This document shows, in pieces, positions 47,461 through 55,907 of a stretch of 64,000 nt of DNA. The stretch spans positions 1-64,000 of the forward strand of contig CAJYOI010000045.1 of the NCBI GenBank assembly GCA_913776045.1. The letters are read 5' to 3'. Each line of letters opens with the position of its first letter. Position 1 is the stretch's first letter. The notes beneath the pieces are model-generated. The model was not told where the DNA came from. It worked only from the letters and a program-made list of their open reading frames with translations, and made no database searches. A program made the translations under genes and the position numbers. The stretch comes from an uncultured Sphingomonas sp. (GTDB lineage Bacteria; Pseudomonadota; Alphaproteobacteria; Sphingomonadales; Sphingomonadaceae).

Positions 47461-47915
47461 GGGCGTGACTGTGGGCGGGCACGCGCGGTGATGCAACTCA
47501 GTCGTTGTGCTGCGACTGAGCCACGCGCGAACTCCTCTCGCTCGAACGGAGGGGTCGGGGGTAGGTGCCGCCGAGGCACGGCGGCTGTCGCGAGGATGTG
47601 GAGCACCGCACCCTCCGGATTGGCGAGAACCTCGGAATTCCAGAGGCGCATGATCCGCCGCCCGCGCTCGGCACGATACCGGGAACGCCGTTCATCCGTA
47701 TCGATCTTGCCATGATGCTGGCTGCCGTCGAATTCGACCACAAGCCGAGCTTTCCGGCAGGCGAGATCGATGATTAAGCTGGCGACGACCAACTGGCGTG
47801 TGAAGGCTGTGCGATATTGTGAGATGCGCTGCCAGACAGCGCGGTCGGTCGGGGTGCGATTATTGCACAGTTCGCGAGCGCGTCTGGTCAGCACAGCATC
47901 GATACGATGACGCAT
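47406..47915 (-). CDS. DUF559 endonuclease-like protein with extended C-terminal tail
   Basis: A 169-residue protein. Residues 1 to about 115 are a DUF559 domain of the very short patch repair/restriction-endonuclease fold (TPTDRAVWQRIS, LVVEFDGSQHH, RIMRLWNSEVL). After ILATA a proline- and arginine-rich tail of about 54 residues continues to 47406, through a region that would ordinarily be intergenic, and overlaps the NYN gene start by 55 bases. The tail may be accidental read-through. ATG 47915 was chosen; 47945 is possible. Target unknown. Confidence 0.75.
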   Translation of the reverse strand: MRHRIDAVLTRRARELCNNRTPTDRAVWQRISQYRTAFTRQLVVASLIIDLACRKARLVVEFDGSQHHGKIDTDERRSRYRAERGRRIMRLWNSEVLANPEGAVLHILATAAVPRRHLPPTPPFEREEFARGSVAAQRLSCITARARPQSRPCPPTTRPPPPTAGTSRC

Positions 47916-47990
47916 CGGGCGAGCGTAGGATAGCGCGCTGCGCACGCCAAACCACCCCGGCCTCTCCCGTTCAGGGAGAGGAGACGTAAG

Positions 47991-49061
47991 TTACCGCTTC
48001 ACCCGCGTCACATGCCCCATCTTGCGGCCCGGGCGCGCCTCATGCTTGCCGTAGAGGTGCAGGTGGGCGTCGTGCTCGGAGAGCACTTCGGGCCAGCGTT
48101 GCCAGTCGTCGCCGATCAGATTTTCCATCACCGCGCCGTGGCCGACCACGTCGGTCGATCCGAGCGGCAGGCCGCAGATCGCGCGGATGTGGTTTTCGAA
48201 TTGCGATGTGACCGCGCCTTCGATCGTCCAATGCCCCGAATTGTGCACGCGCGGCGCCATTTCGTTGAACACCGGGCCGTCCGCCCCGACGAAGAATTCG
48301 AGCGTCAGAATGCCGACATGCTCCAGCGCGCCAGCGACGCGACCGGCGAGCGTGGCGGCTTCGGTCCACTGCGCGGCGACCTGCGGCGGGGCGGGGATGG
48401 TCGAGGTGTCGAGGATGCCGTCGCGGTGGACGTTGAGCGGTGGGGCATAGCTGACGATCGTCCCGTCGAGCCCGCGCGCCAGTACGATCGAGAATTCATG
48501 CTCGAACTCGACGAAGCCTTCGAGCACCGCCGGCGCCGCGCCGATCGCGTCCCACGCTGCCTGCGCGTCGTCGGGCGAGGTGATCCGCGCCTGGCCGCGG
48601 CCGTCGTAGCCGAAGCGCGATGTCTTGAGTATCGCCGGACACCCGATCGCTGCGATCGCGGCCTCGAGGTCGGCGAAGGACTTTACTTCGCGCCACGGGG
48701 CCGGGCGGCCGCCCAGCCCCTCGACGAAGCTCTTCTCGTTCACCCTGTCCTGCGCGGTGGCCAGACTCATTGCCGGCGGGCGGACCGGCGCGATCGGCGA
48801 CAGCGCGGCGATGGGGGCGAAGGCGACGTTCTCGAACTCGTAGGTCACGACATCGACGCTGCGCGCGAAGGCGGCAAGCGCGCCGGCGTCGTCGTAGCGC
48901 GCGCGGGTCATCAACGGCGAGACGTCGTTCGCCGGCCCGGTCTCCGGCGCGTAGATGTGCGTGCGATAGCCGAGTTGCGCAGCGGCGATGGCGAGCATCC
49001 GCCCGAGCTGGCCCGAGCCGAGAATGCCGATCGTCGAACCGGGGGGAAGGGGCACGGTCAT
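47991..49061 (-). CDS. purK: 5-(carboxyamino)imidazole ribonucleotide synthase
   Basis: A 356-residue ATP-grasp enzyme that carboxylates AIR using bicarbonate and ATP. The N-terminus has GILGSGQLGRMLAIAAAQLGY, and the ATP-grasp core contains CPAILKTSRFGYDGRGQ and FNEMAPRVHNSGHWTIEG. It lies 36 bases after purE on the same strand, so purE-purK are an operon and PurE uses the product, N5-CAIR. Confidence 0.96.
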   Translation of the reverse strand: MTVPLPPGSTIGILGSGQLGRMLAIAAAQLGYRTHIYAPETGPANDVSPLMTRARYDDAGALAAFARSVDVVTYEFENVAFAPIAALSPIAPVRPPAMSLATAQDRVNEKSFVEGLGGRPAPWREVKSFADLEAAIAAIGCPAILKTSRFGYDGRGQARITSPDDAQAAWDAIGAAPAVLEGFVEFEHEFSIVLARGLDGTIVSYAPPLNVHRDGILDTSTIPAPPQVAAQWTEAATLAGRVAGALEHVGILTLEFFVGADGPVFNEMAPRVHNSGHWTIEGAVTSQFENHIRAICGLPLGSTDVVGHGAVMENLIGDDWQRWPEVLSEHDAHLHLYGKHEARPGRKMGHVTRVKR

Positions 49062-49097
49062 AAATCCTCCAAGCTCAATACGAACGGCGGGGGTCGG

Positions 49098-49574
49098 TTA
49101 CTCCGGCGTTTCCGCCACGCTGTCGGTCTGCTTGGCCCGCCAGGCGATCAGTCGTGCTTCGAGCGCCGCATCGCTGCCCGCCAGGATCGCCGCTGCCAGC
49201 AACCCCGCGTTGATCGCGCCCGCCTTGCCGATCGCCAGCGTGCCGACCGGGATACCGCCGGGCATCTGGGCGATGGAGAGCAGGCTGTCCATGCCCTTCA
49301 GCGCCTTCGATTCCACCGGCACGCCCAGCACCGGCAGGTGGGTCATCGCCGCTGCCATGCCGGGCAGGTGAGCTGCGCCGCCCGCGCCCGCGACGATCAC
49401 CTTCAGCCCGCGGTCGGCGGCGCCGTTGGCATAATCGTAGAGGCGTTCGGGCGTGCGGTGCGCCGAGACCACGCGGGTTTCGTAGGCAACGTCCAGCGTG
49501 TCGAGGATCTCGGCGGCATGGCGCATCGTCTCCCAATCGGAAGTCGACCCCATGATAATGCCAACGCGCGTCAT
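49098..49574 (-). CDS. purE: N5-carboxyaminoimidazole ribonucleotide mutase
   Basis: A 158-residue enzyme converting N5-CAIR to CAIR in purine synthesis. GSTSDWETM and [13 protein letters not shown] are the conserved substrate loops, and [12 protein letters not shown] lies at the active site. It is the first gene of a purE-purK pair. ATG 49574 ([14 protein letters not shown]) was chosen over 49637, which would add 21 residues of poor quality. Confidence 0.96.
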   Translation of the reverse strand: MTRVGIIMGSTSDWETMRHAAEILDTLDVAYETRVVSAHRTPERLYDYANGAADRGLKVIVAGAGGAAHLPGMAAAMTHLPVLGVPVESKALKGMDSLLSIAQMPGGIPVGTLAIGKAGAINAGLLAAAILAGSDAALEARLIAWRAKQTDSVAETPE

Positions 49575-49690
49575 GGCCCGGCCGCCTAGCGCAAGCCGCG
49601 CGCCAGACCAACCCCGATTAACGCGCGTGGGACCCAAGGAGGGCGGATGGCGTTTGTCCGGACGATCTCAACAGCGTTCGAGAGACAGTC

Positions 49691-49939
49691 GTGTCGCACA
49701 GCCCGCCGATGCCCGAAGCCAGTCAGTCGCCGTTTCCGCTGAACGAACCGAAGCACGACACGCCGGACCTGCCGCCGGTGATGCGGACGGCGACGACGCA
49801 GAACGGGCGGCCCGCTCTGCCGGTCGGCACGATCGGCGCCATCGTCGGACTGGGCGCGGTGGCGATCGGTGGCGCGATCTTGGGGCTTCGGCTGTGGGGC
49901 GCGAAACCCCAGCCGAAGCGGAAGCGGCGGAAGGGCTGA
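49691..49939 (+). CDS. Small membrane protein of unknown function
   Basis: An 82-residue protein with a proline-rich N-terminus, one hydrophobic helix (about 45-68, VGTIGAIVGLGAVAIGGAIL) and a basic tail (PKRKRRKG). GTG 49691 or ATG 49709 could be the start. It is divergent from purE, which starts 117 bases away. No family was recognised, and an accidental frame cannot be excluded. Confidence 0.5.
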   Translation: MSHSPPMPEASQSPFPLNEPKHDTPDLPPVMRTATTQNGRPALPVGTIGAIVGLGAVAIGGAILGLRLWGAKPQPKRKRRKG

Positions 49940-49954
49940 GCCCCCCACCTGCAT

Positions 49955-50036
49955 CATCCCCGGCTCGACCCGGGATCCAGAGCCGCAAAGGTCTATGCTC
50001 GCGACCCTGGATCCCCGATCACGTCCGGGATGAAGA
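49955..50036. repeat. Intergenic palindromic repeat downstream of the 82-residue gene
   Basis: CATCATCCCCGGCTCGACCC with GGGATCCAGAG at the left mirrors CCCTGGATCCCCGATCACGT with CCGGGATGAAG at the right, imperfectly. It shares GGATCCAG and GGGATGA ends with the 21637-21726 and 25412-25502 repeats. Confidence 0.75.
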
Positions 50037-50042
50037 TATCAG

Positions 50043-50600
50043 TCAGGGCAGCGCCAGTTCGCCCACGACGTTCCCGGCCGGCACATACCGGCACACCAGA
50101 AACTCGTCGCGCGGGCCCGCTGCCATCGCGCATCCGAACCGCTGCGTCCGCGACCAGACGATCTGCGCGTAATGCCCCGCGTCGCGATAGTCGCCGGTCG
50201 TGCTGAAATCGGGCGATGGGCGGTTCACGAACACGCGGCGTTCGTCGATCCAGTGCTGCGCCATTTCGTCATAGCGATACGCACCGCGAGTGCCGGTCCA
50301 CAAATTCTCGCCCTGGTTCGGGGTGCCACGCGGCTGTTTCGAATGTTCGAACCGCCCGGTCCGCGACATCTCGCGGGCATAGGCCCCGGCGGCATCGGCC
50401 AGCGCGGGGTCCCAAGTCAGCGGCGGCTGGCGTACGCTAGCCCGTGCGGTGTTGTGCATCGTCGTCATCGCCTGTTGCAGCATTGCGGCCCCGCGCGGCG
50501 CAGGGCCGTCGAACGGACGGCGCTCCACGACGCGCTCGGGCGGAGCCTCGGCGGTGCAGGCGGTGAGCAACAGCAGCGGGATCAGCCATGACATTCGCAT
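50043..50600 (-). CDS. CAP-domain (SCP/PR1-like) lipoprotein
   Basis: A 185-residue protein. A short hydrophobic start with a lipobox (LLLTAC, Cys at about 15) anchors it, and a CAP domain follows (about 40-180: HNTARASVRQPPLTWDPAL, FEHSKQ, GENLW, GHYAQIVWSRTQRFGCAMA and VCRYVPAGN). CAP histidines and glutamates are present. ATG 50600 was preferred over 50627. Bacterial CAP proteins have diverse roles, and this one is not known. Confidence 0.88.
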   Translation of the reverse strand: MRMSWLIPLLLLTACTAEAPPERVVERRPFDGPAPRGAAMLQQAMTTMHNTARASVRQPPLTWDPALADAAGAYAREMSRTGRFEHSKQPRGTPNQGENLWTGTRGAYRYDEMAQHWIDERRVFVNRPSPDFSTTGDYRDAGHYAQIVWSRTQRFGCAMAAGPRDEFLVCRYVPAGNVVGELALP

Positions 50601-50625
50601 GGCGTCAGGGCATAGCGCACCCAGC

Positions 50626-51744
50626 ATGAACGCTCCACATCCTCTGGCGCTCTACATTCACTGGCCGTTCTGCGTCAGCAAATGCCCCTATTGCGACTTC
50701 AACAGCCATGTCCGCGAGAGCGTGGACCAGGCCCGGTGGCGCGACGCGCTGCTCGCCGATTTGCGCCATGAAGCCGCGGTGCTGCCGGGGCGGCGGTTGG
50801 GATCGATCTTCTTCGGCGGCGGTACGCCCTCGCTGATGCCGCCTGGAACGGTCGCGGCGCTGCTGGAGGCGGCGGAGGCTGCGTGGGGCTTTACCGCCGA
50901 TATCGAGATCACGCTGGAGGCGAACCCATCGTCAGTGGAAGCGGCGCGCTTCGCCGACATCGCCGCCGCCGGGGTCAACCGCGTGTCGCTGGGCCTCCAG
51001 GCGCTCGACGATGCCGCGCTCGCGTTCCTGGGCCGGGCGCATGACGTGCGCGAAGGACTGGGCGCGCTCGACATCGCACAGCGCGAATTCGCGCGGGTCA
51101 GCTTCGACCTGATCTACGCCCGGCCGGACCAGTCGCTGGCCGACTGGGAGGCGGAACTGGCGCGGGCGCTGAGCTTCGGGACCGAGCATCTGTCGCTCTA
51201 CCAGCTGACGATCGAACCCGGCACCCGCTTCGCGACGCTGGCAGCGAAGGGCGAACTGACCATCCCCGATGGCGATGCCGCGGCCGAGCTGTTCGAGACG
51301 ACCCAGGCGATGACCCGTGCCGGCGGCCTGCCCCGCTACGAGGTATCGAACCATGCGAGAGCAGCCGCGGAGAGCCGCCACAACCTGACCTATTGGCGCT
51401 ACCGCGACTATGCCGGCATCGGCCCCGGCGCGCATGGCCGGCGCGGCGGGTACGCGACGGTGCGGCACAAGAAGCCGGAGAATTGGCTGGGGGCGATCGA
51501 CCGCAACATGCATGGGATGCAGAGCGAGGATGCCCTCGATCCCGCCGACCGTGCGTCCGAGGTACTGGTAATGGGACTCAGGATGCGGGAAGGCATCACG
51601 GTCGATCCCGCCCGGGTCGACCTAGCCGCGGTCGATCGGCTGGTCGGGCACGGGTTGCTGGTGCGCGATGGCGATCACATCGCGACGACCGAAGCGGGGA
51701 TACTCCTGCTGGATTCTATTCTACCGGCGATTGCGAAGTCTTAG
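50626..51744 (+). CDS. hemW: Radical SAM heme chaperone HemW
   Basis: A 372-residue radical SAM protein. The cluster motif CVSKCPYC (C16, C20, C23) precedes FFGGGTPSLM and the TIM barrel. It has the HemW-type C-terminal domain (GLRMREGITVDPARVD) and lacks the extra features of the oxygen-independent coproporphyrinogen oxidase HemN, so heme delivery is likelier than oxidation. ATG 50626 was chosen because the cluster motif must be close to the N-terminus. The CAP gene is divergent, its start only 25 bases away. Confidence 0.92.
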   Translation: MNAPHPLALYIHWPFCVSKCPYCDFNSHVRESVDQARWRDALLADLRHEAAVLPGRRLGSIFFGGGTPSLMPPGTVAALLEAAEAAWGFTADIEITLEANPSSVEAARFADIAAAGVNRVSLGLQALDDAALAFLGRAHDVREGLGALDIAQREFARVSFDLIYARPDQSLADWEAELARALSFGTEHLSLYQLTIEPGTRFATLAAKGELTIPDGDAAAELFETTQAMTRAGGLPRYEVSNHARAAAESRHNLTYWRYRDYAGIGPGAHGRRGGYATVRHKKPENWLGAIDRNMHGMQSEDALDPADRASEVLVMGLRMREGITVDPARVDLAAVDRLVGHGLLVRDGDHIATTEAGILLLDSILPAIAKS

Positions 51745-51746
51745 TC

Positions 51747-51845
51747 CGTCATCCCCGCGAAGGCGCGGATCAATTCTGGCTGACCTGTCGGAAAGAGCCG
51801 TAAGGTCAGCCAGAATGTATTCCCGCCTGCGCGGGAACGACGACT
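51747..51845. repeat. Intergenic palindromic repeat between hemW and the LpoA-like gene
   Basis: GTCATCCCCGCGAAGGCGCG with GATCAATTCTGGCTGACC and its inverse GGTCAGCCAGAAT with GTATTCCCGCCTGCGCGGGA form a long inverted pair (51747 to about 51838). The stretch AATTCTGGCTG occurs in the opposite orientation in the repeat at 11616-11712. Confidence 0.8.
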
Positions 51846-51867
51846 GTAGGGGATGGGAGCGGTCGGC

Positions 51868-53067
51868 TCACCGCCCCCCGAACCCCGCCGGTGCCGGCGA
51901 CACCGTCACCGTCGTCCCGCTCCTGATCTCCTGCACCTCCAGCGCGCGTTCGGCGATGCCGTCGCGGCCGAAGCGGAAGGCGCCGTCCAGGCCGGCGAAC
52001 CCGTCGCGGTCGGTCAGGCGGCTTTCGGGGAAGCGATCCCCTACACGCCAGTCGCGTGCGATGCGCACAGTCAACAGGACCGCGTCATAGCCGAGACTCG
52101 ACAAACGATAGGGTGCCGCGCCGAAGCGGGCGCGGTATTTGCCGGCGTACTGGCGATAGAGCGTGTTCGACACGCTGGCGAACCACGCGCCGTTCAGTGC
52201 CGCGTTGCCACCGATGCCGGTGTCGGCGTTCCACAACTCGGTCCCGAGCACGCGCGCGCCACCGGCCGAGCGCTTCAGCGCAGGCACGGCCAGGCTAGCG
52301 GTGCCGGCACTGTCGGCGATCAGCACCGCCTGGAACGGCGACGCGCGGGTCAGCCGACCGACCGCATTGGCGATCGAGCCCGCCGAGCGGTCATAGGTCT
52401 GCATACCGGTCACGCGTCCGCCGGCACCCTCGACCGCGCGCAGGAATGCGGTCGATGCGCGTTCGCCATAGGTACCCGCCGGGATCAGTCCGGCGAAGTC
52501 GGTGATGCCGGTGCCGCGGGCGTAGTCGACCACGCGCTCAATCGACTGGGCGGGGGCATAGCCGAGCAGATAGGCGCCGTTGCCCGCAACCGAGAGGTCG
52601 TTCGAGAAGCTCAGGACCGGCACCCGCGCGGCGCGGGCGATCGGGGTCACGATCCGCACGTCCTCGGCCAGCAGCGGCCCCAGAATCAGTTGCGCGCCTT
52701 CGTCGATCGCGCGCTGGGCAGCGGCGGCAGCGCCGGTCGAGGTGTCGTAATTGGTGATCCGCACCTTCTCGTTACGCGTATCGAGCAGCGCGAGCTGAGT
52801 CGCGTTGGCCAGGCTGCGGCCGACCGCGGCATTGGCGCCGGACAGCGGCACGAGCAGTGCGATGCGGTGCCGCGCCGCATCCTCGGGCAGCGCCGGCGTA
52901 ACCGGGCGCGGCGTCGTCGGGCGCGGGGCGGTCGTGGTGGGCGGCGGCGGGGGCGGCGGACCGACGTCGCGCGGCACCACGGCGCAGGCGCTCAGCAGCG
53001 CGGCTCCCAACAGAACGACCGCCTGCTTCAGTTTGCGCAGTTGCGGTGTGCCTGTCACCTCCGCCAT
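51868..53067 (-). CDS. LpoA-like penicillin-binding protein activator lipoprotein
   Basis: A 399-residue outer-membrane lipoprotein. A lipobox ends at C28 (ALLSAC). A proline- and threonine-rich stretch follows (about 34-60), then a periplasmic-binding-protein-like domain (HRIALLVPLSGANAAVGRSL to the end). LpoA/YraM activates PBP1a from the outer membrane. It is divergent from rsmI, an order shared with E. coli yraM-rsmI-yraN. An ABC substrate-binding protein with a different role is the alternative. Confidence 0.85.
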   Translation of the reverse strand: MAEVTGTPQLRKLKQAVVLLGAALLSACAVVPRDVGPPPPPPPTTTAPRPTTPRPVTPALPEDAARHRIALLVPLSGANAAVGRSLANATQLALLDTRNEKVRITNYDTSTGAAAAAQRAIDEGAQLILGPLLAEDVRIVTPIARAARVPVLSFSNDLSVAGNGAYLLGYAPAQSIERVVDYARGTGITDFAGLIPAGTYGERASTAFLRAVEGAGGRVTGMQTYDRSAGSIANAVGRLTRASPFQAVLIADSAGTASLAVPALKRSAGGARVLGTELWNADTGIGGNAALNGAWFASVSNTLYRQYAGKYRARFGAAPYRLSSLGYDAVLLTVRIARDWRVGDRFPESRLTDRDGFAGLDGAFRFGRDGIAERALEVQEIRSGTTVTVSPAPAGFGGR

Positions 53068-53080
53068 AGTGATTCCCCTC

Positions 53081-53914
53081 ATGAACGCCGAACTTTCCCC
53101 AGGTCTCTACATCGTCGCGACCCCCATCGGCAATCTCGGTGACCTGAGCCCGCGTGCGGCCCAAGTCCTTGCGAATGCTGACGTGATCGCCGTGGAGGAC
53201 AGCCGCGTCACCGCCAAGCTGCTCCAGCACATCGGTACCAGGCGAACGATGACGCCGTATCACGACCATAATGCAGAGGCCGTGCGGCCGGGCCTGGTCG
53301 CGCGGATGGGCGGTGAAGTGGTGGCTCTGGTCAGCGACGCCGGCACGCCGCTGATTTCCGATCCGGGCTACAAGCTGGTCCGCGATGCGCGGGCGGCGGG
53401 GCATCTGGTGGTGACGGTGCCGGGCCCCTGCGCGGCGGTCGCGGCGTTGACGCTTGCCGGGCTGCCGACTGACCGGTTCCTGTTTCTCGGTTTCCTGCCG
53501 CCCAAGGCTGGGGCGCGGGCGACCGCGATCGCCGAGGTGGCGAGCGTGCGGGCGACGCTGATCCTCTACGAATCCGGCCCGCGGCTGGGAGCGACGCTGG
53601 CGGCGTTGGCGGAGGGGCTGGGTGACCGCGAGGCGGGGGTGGCGCGCGAAATCACCAAGCGGTTCGAGGAATGCGTTACCGGCACGCTGTCCGAACTGGC
53701 CGCCCGCTACGCCGACGCGCCGCCGAAGGGCGAGATCGTCGTGATCGTCGCGCCGCCGGGCGAGCCAGCCCCGGCGAGTGAAGAGGACGCCGATACCGCA
53801 TTGCGCGAGGCTCTGACGCGGTTGCCGGTGTCCAAGGCGGCGGGGGAAGTCGCCAAGCGGCTGGGCCTCGACCGGCGCGACCTCTACGCGCGGGCGATGG
53901 AGTTGAAGGGGTGA
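53081..53914 (+). CDS. rsmI: 16S rRNA 2'-O-ribose C1402 methyltransferase
   Basis: A 277-residue SAM methyltransferase of the tetrapyrrole-methylase fold. LYIVATPIGNLGDLSPRA, EDSRVTAKLL and VSDAGTPLISDPGYKLV are family signatures. The C-terminal stretch LPVSKAAGEVAKRLGLDRRD is typical. ATG 53081 gives MNAELSPGLYIV. yraN begins overlapping its stop. It is divergent from the LpoA-like gene, with only 13 bases between the starts. Confidence 0.96.
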   Translation: MNAELSPGLYIVATPIGNLGDLSPRAAQVLANADVIAVEDSRVTAKLLQHIGTRRTMTPYHDHNAEAVRPGLVARMGGEVVALVSDAGTPLISDPGYKLVRDARAAGHLVVTVPGPCAAVAALTLAGLPTDRFLFLGFLPPKAGARATAIAEVASVRATLILYESGPRLGATLAALAEGLGDREAGVAREITKRFEECVTGTLSELAARYADAPPKGEIVVIVAPPGEPAPASEEDADTALREALTRLPVSKAAGEVAKRLGLDRRDLYARAMELKG

Positions 53915-54264
53915 GGGACCGCCAGGCCGCCGAAGCCGCAGGGCGCCGGGGCGAGCGTATCGCCGGCTGGTGGCTGCGGTTGAAGGGCTGGCGCATCCTC
54001 GACCGCCGTGTCCGCACGCCTGCGGGCGAAGTCGATCTGGTCGCCCGGCGCGGCAATCTGGTTGCCTTCGTCGAGGTGAAGACCCGCGCCTCCGCGGCCG
54101 AGCTCGACTTCGCGATCGACCAGCGCCGCCTGTCGCGTGTCGCCGCCGCGGCCGAATATCTGATGCCGCGCTATGCCGGGCCACAGGACGACATCCGTGT
54201 CGACGTGCTGCTGCTAGCGCGCGGGGCGATGCCGCGGCATATCGAGAACGCCTGGATCGGGTGA
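53911..54264 (+). CDS. YraN/UPF0102 family protein (putative nuclease fold)
   Basis: A 117-residue protein. GRRGERIAGWWLRLKGWRIL, EVDLVARRGNLVAFVEVKTR and AAEYLMPRY match UPF0102, whose EVD...VEVK motif resembles a restriction-endonuclease fold; the natural role is not settled. Start is GTG 53911, overlapping the rsmI stop by four bases. gshB follows after 31 bases. Confidence 0.92.
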   Translation: MRDRQAAEAAGRRGERIAGWWLRLKGWRILDRRVRTPAGEVDLVARRGNLVAFVEVKTRASAAELDFAIDQRRLSRVAAAAEYLMPRYAGPQDDIRVDVLLLARGAMPRHIENAWIG

Positions 54265-54295
54265 CAATCGCGCGGCGGCACCTTACCTGCGACGC

Positions 54296-55261
54296 ATGAC
54301 CCATCCGCTCACCGTCGCCGTCCAGATGGACCCGCTCGAATCGATCAACATCGCGGGTGATTCGAGCTTCGCGCTGATGCTGTCGGCGCAGGCGCGCGGG
54401 CACCGGCTGTTCCATTACGCGGCCGAGGACCTGAGCTATTCCGCCGGCCGCGTTTGGGCAAAGGCGCATCCGGTGACCGTCCAGCGCGTCGTCGGCGATC
54501 ATTTCGCGTTCGGCGAGGCCGTCGACCTCGACTTGGGCGAGGAGGCGGACGTCGTCCTGATGCGTCAGGATCCGCCCTTCGACCTGGGCTACATCACCGC
54601 GACGCACCTGCTGGAGCGGATTTCGGACCGCACGCTGGTCGTCAACGATCCGGCCAGCGTCCGCAACGCACCCGAGAAAATCTGGGTGCTCGATTACGCG
54701 CAATATATGCCCCCGACGCTCGTCACCCGCAGCCTCGAAGAGGCGCGAAAGTTCCTTGCCGAACATGGCGAGATCGTCGTCAAGCCGCTTCACGGCAATG
54801 GCGGCAAGGCGATCTTCAAGGTCGGGCGCGATGGTGCGAACCTGTCGTCGTTGATAGAGGTGTTCAACACCGCCTACCGCGAACCGCACATGGTCCAGGC
54901 GTTCCTGCCGGGCGTGGCCAAGGGCGACAAGCGGATCGTGCTGGTCGACGGTGAGGTTGCCGGCGCGATCAACCGCATCCCGGGCGAGGGCGAAATCCGC
55001 TCCAACCTGGCGGTCGGTGGATCGGCGGTGAAGACCGACCTGACCGAGCGGGAAAGGGAAATCTGCGCGGTGCTCGGGCCGGAGCTGAAGCGCCTCGGGC
55101 TGATCTTCGTCGGGATCGACGTGATCGGCGGCGAATGGCTGACCGAGATCAACGTGACCTCGCCGACCGGAATCGTCGCGATCGACCGGTTCAACGGCAC
55201 CGATACGGCCGCAATGATCTGGGATGCGATCGAGGCGCGGGTCGCCGCACGCCGCGGCTGA
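54296..55261 (+). CDS. gshB: Glutathione synthase
   Basis: A 321-residue ATP-grasp ligase that joins glycine to gamma-glutamylcysteine. MDPLESINIAGDSSFALML is the substrate-domain start, VKPLHGNGGKAIF and GEIRSNLAVGGSAV are ATP-grasp motifs, and EINVTSPTG is near the C-terminus. It is third in the rsmI-yraN-gshB set, with dedA 40 bases downstream. Confidence 0.97.
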   Translation: MTHPLTVAVQMDPLESINIAGDSSFALMLSAQARGHRLFHYAAEDLSYSAGRVWAKAHPVTVQRVVGDHFAFGEAVDLDLGEEADVVLMRQDPPFDLGYITATHLLERISDRTLVVNDPASVRNAPEKIWVLDYAQYMPPTLVTRSLEEARKFLAEHGEIVVKPLHGNGGKAIFKVGRDGANLSSLIEVFNTAYREPHMVQAFLPGVAKGDKRIVLVDGEVAGAINRIPGEGEIRSNLAVGGSAVKTDLTEREREICAVLGPELKRLGLIFVGIDVIGGEWLTEINVTSPTGIVAIDRFNGTDTAAMIWDAIEARVAARRG

Positions 55262-55301
55262 GACGAACCCTTTCGCGGGTTTCAAGAGTTACTCCCCACC
55301 A

Positions 55302-55907
55302 ATGACCGACTTCATCCTCGATGCGATCGCGTGGGGCGGCTACATCGGCATCTTCCTGCTGATGGCGCTGGAAAACGTGGTGCCGCCGGTTCCGTCCGAA
55401 GTCATCATGGGGCTCGGCGGCATGGCGGTCGCGCGGGGCGACATGGGCATCGTGCCGCTAATCCTGTGGGGCACCGCCGGTACGACGGCGGGCAATTACT
55501 TCTGGTACGTGATAGGTCGGAAATTTGGCTACAATGGCCTGAAGCCGATCGTCGATCGTTGGGGCCGAGTGCTGACGGTCGAGTGGGAGGATGTTGAAAA
55601 GCTCCACCGCTTCTTCCTGAAACACGGCGGCAAGACGGTGTTCGTGTTCCGCTTTTTGCCGACCTTCCGCACGATGATCTCGCTGCCCGCGGGCATGGCC
55701 TGCATGCCACATTGGCGCTTCGCGCTGGCGACGTTTCTCGGCAGCGCGATCTGGAACACGGTGCTGGCGGGCGCCGGCTATTACCTCGGCGCCAATTTCG
55801 ACAAGCTGGACCATTATGTCGGGCCCGCCGCCATCGCGCTGACGGTAGCGATCGTGATCGGCTACATCTACCGCGTCATCACCTGGAAGCCCCGCGCGGA
55901 GCGTTAA
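55302..55907 (+). CDS. DedA family membrane protein
   Basis: A 201-residue protein with about five hydrophobic segments. The VTT/DedA signature is visible: PPVPSEVIMGLGG, GTTAGNYFWYVIGRKFG, and FRFLPTFRTMISLPAGM. DedA proteins are proposed lipid scramblases, needed for recycling undecaprenyl phosphate or phospholipids. ATG 55302 was chosen because an upstream extension (from 55224) runs through the gap after gshB. It overlaps the xerC-like gene by four bases tail to tail. Confidence 0.92.
   Translation: MTDFILDAIAWGGYIGIFLLMALENVVPPVPSEVIMGLGGMAVARGDMGIVPLILWGTAGTTAGNYFWYVIGRKFGYNGLKPIVDRWGRVLTVEWEDVEKLHRFFLKHGGKTVFVFRFLPTFRTMISLPAGMACMPHWRFALATFLGSAIWNTVLAGAGYYLGANFDKLDHYVGPAAIALTVAIVIGYIYRVITWKPRAER

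Noticed and set aside
47406-47915. DUF559 nuclease as part of a restriction or defence system
   Set aside because: No methyltransferase, specificity subunit or other defence gene is nearby; the neighbours are NYN and purK.
52772-55285. 837-residue minus-strand open frame over the 5' end of the LpoA-like gene, rsmI, yraN and gshB
   Set aside because: It is opposite four well-supported genes, and its sequence is Arg/His/Gly-rich with no domain, as expected of a GC-rich antisense frame.
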